Source: Pseudomonas bohemica
GTDB lineage: Bacteria > Pseudomonadota > Gammaproteobacteria > Pseudomonadales > Pseudomonadaceae
Direction: 5' to 3'
Assembly (NCBI RefSeq): GCF_002934685.1
Contig: NZ_NKHL01000120.1
Span: 62,001 to 126,000, forward strand
Length of the DNA: 64,000 bases
Positions 60,779 through 64,000 of the stretch are shown here, in pieces (the first letter of the stretch is position 1; each line of letters begins with the position of its first letter). Below the pieces are notes generated by a model. It did no database searches, was not told the origin of the DNA, and saw nothing but the letters and a program-made list of their open reading frames with translations. A program made the position numbers and the translations under genes.

Positions 60779-61339
60779 ATGAATATCCCTAATCTGATTA
60801 CCGTATTACGTGTCCTGCTGATTCCGATCTTCATTCTGTTGTTTTATCTGCCGTATCACTGGAGCTACATGGCCGCCAGTTCGGTCTTCGCTCTTGCAGC
60901 CGCCACCGACTGGCTGGACGGTTACCTGGCCCGTCGGCTGGAGCAGAGCACACCGTTCGGTGCGTTTCTCGATCCGGTCGCCGACAAGCTGATGGTCGCC
61001 GTGGCTTTGGTGTTGCTGGTGCAGGCCCACGCCAATTTCTGGTTGACCTTGCCGGCTGCGGTCATCATCGGACGCGAGATCGTGATATCGGCGTTGCGCG
61101 AATGGATGGCCGAACTGGGCGCGCGCGCTCAGGTAGCGGTGTCGAATCTGGGCAAATGGAAGACAGCAGCACAGATGCTCGCGCTGGTCATTCTGCTGGC
61201 CAACCCTCCGGCCTTCACCTTCTGGGTCGTGCTGGGTTACGTGCTGCTGATGATAGCGGCGGGGCTGACCCTGTGGTCGATGGTGCAATACCTCAGAGCG
61301 GCCTGGCCGCACCTGCGGACCACCACAGAGGAAAAATAA
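60779..61339 (+). CDS. pgsA: CDP-diacylglycerol-glycerol-3-phosphate 3-phosphatidyltransferase
   Basis: The enzyme makes phosphatidylglycerol phosphate at the inner membrane. The 186-aa product has about four to five membrane segments. The CDP-alcohol phosphotransferase motif DG-x2-AR-x8-G-x3-D-x3-D is complete in LDGYLARRLEQSTPFGAFLDPVADKLM. It begins MNIPNLITVLRVLLIPIFILLF; a GTG two codons earlier is the alternative. It follows uvrC by 32 bases, in the conserved gacA-uvrC-pgsA-tRNA order. Confidence 0.95.
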   Translation: MNIPNLITVLRVLLIPIFILLFYLPYHWSYMAASSVFALAAATDWLDGYLARRLEQSTPFGAFLDPVADKLMVAVALVLLVQAHANFWLTLPAAVIIGREIVISALREWMAELGARAQVAVSNLGKWKTAAQMLALVILLANPPAFTFWVVLGYVLLMIAAGLTLWSMVQYLRAAWPHLRTTTEEK

Positions 61340-61358
61340 GTTTTTTTAAATCAAGGGG

Positions 61359-61386
61359 TTGACGCGATCATCTGAATCTATAGAAT
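61359..61386 (+). promoter_or_regulatory. sigma70 promoter of tRNA-Gly
   Basis: TTGACG (61359-61364) and TAGAAT (61381-61386) are 16 bases apart, followed by the GC-rich discriminator GGCGCCC. Transcription would start near 61393. Confidence 0.6.
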
Positions 61387-61400
61387 GGCGCCCACACCAA

Positions 61401-61476
<76 letters not shown>

Positions 61477-61518
61477 GTTTACGATCTACAGACTTCCACT
61501 GATGTCTGTAAGCCATTG

Positions 61519-61544
61519 AAAAAAGGACCTTCGGGTCCTTTTTT
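61519..61544 (+). terminator. Terminator after tRNA-Gly
   Basis: AAAAAAGGACC-TTCG-GGTCCTTTTTT, an 11-bp stem with tetraloop and T-run, 43 bases after the tRNA. It ends the pgsA-tRNA transcript. Confidence 0.85.
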
Positions 61545-61711
61545 CGTTCCGGCGTCAACCGCTGAAATCCAGCACTATTCGGTGCATTTAAATCCCGATT
61601 TGGGTCCCGAATGAGGATCCTGGATTTGGATGTGCACTGAATCGGATTTTTGCTGGAGCACCTTGGATAGCAAGACGAGCATTTGGCCCCGACTCAGTTC
61701 AGGAGCTCTCT

Positions 61712-62332
61712 ATGGCACTCGCGGATACGACCGTTCGGCAAGCCCGGTTTGGGCAGTTATCCGCAAATCAGCCTCAAAGAAGCCCGTGCACTACGTGACG
61801 AGGCACGCGCTTTGGTCGCCCAAGGCATCAATCCCTATGAGTATCGTAAACAACTGCGGCTTGCTGTACGTTTTGCGACAGAGCATACCGTCGAGGCCGT
61901 GTTCAATCAGTGGGTGGAGTTCCGAAGGCTGAGCCTGAAAGAAGGACGCCAGAGTACGCTCTCGCAGATCTTGCGAATCTTCAACAAAGACGTCTTGCCC
62001 GTACTGAGTGGTAGGTCTATCCACGATATCAATCGTCACGATCTGCTGGATTTACTGAGCAGGATCGAACAGCGCAAGGTCTTAACGACAGCCGGAAATG
62101 CCGAACCTGATTCAATCAATTGTTTCGCTATGCGCGGGTGAAAATCCATGGGCTGGAACACAATCCGGCTTTGCCCAAATGTACCGCCCTACATCGTCCC
62201 GCTGTCGGTTCAGGCGCTGGAGATAGTGCGGTATATGCTTGGTCAGGTTGTCCCCGCGCAACGTTACTTATCTGCGCACCGAAGCGACCTTAGCAAGCGC
62301 GTCAGCGAAAACGTCCTTCAGAACAGTTTTTA
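61712..62332 (+). pseudogene. Degraded P4-type tyrosine integrase
   Basis: Pieces of a tRNA-targeting integrase in + orientation, beginning 235 bases after tRNA-Gly. The ATG at 61712 gives MALADTTVRQAR, the usual family start. The frame then changes and continues as GSYPQISLKEARALRDEARALVAQGINPYEYRKQ and the core-binding part to GNAEPDSIN (about 61750-62120). After another shift KIHGLEHNPA and, later, IVPLSVQALEIVRYMLGQVVPAQRYL appear. About 50-70 N-terminal residues and much of the catalytic domain are missing. At least two frame changes and two deletions make it non-functional. Confidence 0.8.
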
Positions 62333-62515
62333 ACGTCCATAAGAAATAACAACAGGGCGCGTTACTATGCGATTGTATGATGTATAGGATTTCAGTTGAT
62401 AAATTAAAAACATATTAGCTTAGCGCTCGAAGGCATTTCACAAGGACGATAGCAGCGCTTAAGGTCTTGCGCATACCGGCCAAAAGAGCCGCCAATCAGC
62501 AGGGAGAAAACGCGC

Positions 62516-63868
62516 ATGGCACACCCGCGACAGCTTAAATTCGGCGCAATCCTGACCGGGGTCGGCACGGCCCAGAATGAATGGCTGCATCCTGAGATTC
62601 CCGGTGATGCCAGTGTCGACATCGACTGGTATCGCCAATTGGCGCAGCAAGCCGAGGCGGCCAAGTTCGATCTGGTGTTCATCGTCGACAGCCCCTACAT
62701 CACCACCGATTCAGCGCCGCACTACCTCAACCGTCTGGAGCCGTTGACGCTGCTGTCGGCGTTAGCGGGCGCCACTTCGAAAATCGGCCTAGTGGCAACG
62801 CTGACCACGTCCTACACCGAGCCGTACAACGTCGCACGCCAGTTCGCTTCGCTGGACCTGATCAGCAAGGGCCGCGCAGGCTGGAACGTAGTCACTACCG
62901 GCCTTGAAGGCGCGGCAGGCAACTACGGCCGTGAAGAACACATTGACCACACCGACCGCTACCGTCGCGCCCGCGAGCACGTGCAAGTGGTGCAAGGTTT
63001 GTGGGACAGCTACGAAGACGACGCCTTCCCGCGTGACAAGCAGCGTCGGACGTTTCTGGACCCAAGCCGTCAGCATCGGCTGAACCACAAGGGCGAGTTT
63101 TTCTCGGTCACAGGACCGCTGAACATTGCCCGCTCGGCTCAGGGGCAGCCGGTGATTTTCCAGGCCGGGATTTCTGAGTCCGGGCGTGCACTGGCGGGGG
63201 ATCTGGCCGAGGGTATTTTTGCTGGCGTGGATAACTTCGAGGACGCGCAGGCGTATTACCAGGACGTCAAGCAACGCGCAGTGGCGGCGGGCCGCAATCC
63301 AGATCACATCACCATCCTGCCTGGCATCTCACCGATCATTGCCGACACTGACGAACAGGCGCGCGAGATTGAGCGCGAGTTGCGCGGAGAACTCGATCTG
63401 GGCAAGGCCTTGGTGGCCTTGGGGCGGCCGTTCAACTACCACGATTTCAGTCAGTATCCGTTGGACGAGCCGTTCCCTGAACTGGGTGATCTAGGCTCAA
63501 ACAGCTATCGCGGTCACGCCGAGCACATCAAAAACACCGCTCGGGAAAAAGGCCTGACATTGCGTGAAGCGGCCTTGCGTTTCGCCACGCGCTATTCCAG
63601 TTTTGTCGGTTCGCCGAAAACCGTGGCGGACGAGATCGAGCGCTGGTTTGTCGGGGGGGCGGTGGATGGCTTCAACATTCGTCTGAGTGCGCCGAGTGAG
63701 TTTGCGCGTTTTACCAATCAAGTCCTGCCGATCCTGCGCGAGCGCGGGCTGTTCCGCAGCGAATACAGCCACGACACCCTGCGTGGGCATTTGGGCTTGC
63801 CGGTGCCGGTCAATCGGCATGCGCGTCAGGTGCAGGTTGAGGTGCAGGAGCCGTTGGCGACGGCTTGA
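62516..63868 (+). CDS. FMN-dependent monooxygenase, NtaA/SnaA/DszA (LLM) family
   Basis: A 450-aa luciferase-like monooxygenase, third of its kind in the window. Motifs are KFGAILTGVGTAQNEWLHPEIPGDASVDIDWYRQLAQQAE, FDLVFIVDSPYITTDSAPHYLNRLEPLTLLSALAGATSKIGLVATLTTSY, LDLISKGRAGWNVVTTG and RSAQGQPVIFQAGISESGRALAGDLAEGIFAG. Its substrate is unknown. GGGAGAAAAC precedes the ATG. It lies next to the integrase remnant with 183 bases between, so it may have come with the element or sit at its old border. Confidence 0.88.
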   Translation: MAHPRQLKFGAILTGVGTAQNEWLHPEIPGDASVDIDWYRQLAQQAEAAKFDLVFIVDSPYITTDSAPHYLNRLEPLTLLSALAGATSKIGLVATLTTSYTEPYNVARQFASLDLISKGRAGWNVVTTGLEGAAGNYGREEHIDHTDRYRRAREHVQVVQGLWDSYEDDAFPRDKQRRTFLDPSRQHRLNHKGEFFSVTGPLNIARSAQGQPVIFQAGISESGRALAGDLAEGIFAGVDNFEDAQAYYQDVKQRAVAAGRNPDHITILPGISPIIADTDEQAREIERELRGELDLGKALVALGRPFNYHDFSQYPLDEPFPELGDLGSNSYRGHAEHIKNTAREKGLTLREAALRFATRYSSFVGSPKTVADEIERWFVGGAVDGFNIRLSAPSEFARFTNQVLPILRERGLFRSEYSHDTLRGHLGLPVPVNRHARQVQVEVQEPLATA

Positions 63869-63953
63869 TACTGGTCCTTGGGAGACTCTTTCTTCTGTGA
63901 CCGGATCGCGGTTTTTTTAGGACCCGTGGGAGCGGATTTATGTTTGGTGCGCA

Positions 63954-63992
63954 TAAAAAAACAGGCCGCCCCCTGCCAAAGGAGCAGCCTGT
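63954..63992 (-). terminator. Terminator of a gene beyond the right edge
   Basis: On the minus strand ACAGGCTGCTCC pairs with GGGGCGGCCTGT (two G-U pairs), ending in TTTTTTT. It must serve a leftward gene starting to the right of the window. Confidence 0.75.
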
Positions 63993-64000
63993 AAAAAACC

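Overview
The window is chromosomal DNA from a fluorescent pseudomonad. The gene set supports this: gacA-uvrC-pgsA-tRNA-Gly, an MvaT-family nucleoid protein, a short-form gnd with zwf, bdhA with its sigma54 regulator, yejABEF, and REP-type palindromes with GCGGGCAAGCGCGCTCC-like arms. The GacA sequence resembles the Pseudomonas syringae lineage most; this is judged from memory, not from a search. Almost everything is ordinary core or flexible-core genome. I saw no CRISPR array, no complete mobile element and no defence island.

Layout. 1-2.4 kb: the end of a GNAT acetyltransferase and a CptA-type phosphoethanolamine transferase. 2.7-8.5 kb: a sugar-phosphate block (57-aa microprotein, gnd-zwf-HAD phosphatase in overlapping reading frames, GH15 glucoamylase-like enzyme). 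8.5-11 kb: alkB and a run of small proteins and lipoproteins. 11.3-20.2 kb: galU, glutathione reductase, a hybrid histidine kinase, a KfrA-like protein, the peroxide genes ahpC and ahpF, gloA and a DUF4946 protein. 20.6-26.5 kb: the MvaT-family gene, a TPR protein, the ABC-F ATPase ybiT, trmK and mgtC. 26.7 kb: tRNA-Asn. 27-33.8 kb: a sulfur/flavin block with two FMN-dependent monooxygenases, a sulfonate-type binding protein and a flavin reductase. 34.1-40.8 kb: a polar amino-acid ABC transporter, RidA, an IclR regulator, a PLP D-amino-acid deaminase and a 2-keto-3-deoxygluconate-type kinase. 41-46.8 kb: ppiC, pilU-like ATPase, then bdhA-GntP permease-hbcR for 3-hydroxybutyrate. 46.8-53 kb: yejFEBA peptide importer and a second ppiC. 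53-57.3 kb: P. fragi-type lipase, DAHP synthase with a leader region, a carbon-nitrogen hydrolase broken by a stop codon, and a GNAT enzyme. 57.4-61.5 kb: a divergent pair of phage-type regulators, then gacA-uvrC-pgsA-tRNA-Gly. 61.7-64 kb: a decayed tyrosine integrase next to the tRNA and a third FMN monooxygenase.

How genes work together. The 34.1-40.8 kb cluster reads as import of an amino sugar acid or D-amino acid, deamination with RidA protection, and phosphorylation of a keto-deoxy acid into the Entner-Doudoroff pathway; D-glucosaminate is the best substrate guess. It has a strong sigma54-type promoter. The 3-hydroxybutyrate genes also have a sigma54-type promoter, with two GTCTC-N6-GAGAC dyads upstream that could be the activator sites. 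The DAHP synthase gene is preceded by two tandem small ORFs rich in Tyr, Phe and Trp, with a rho-independent terminator between them, which looks like aromatic amino-acid attenuation. These regulatory structures, none of which is a long ORF, are the most interesting content of the window.
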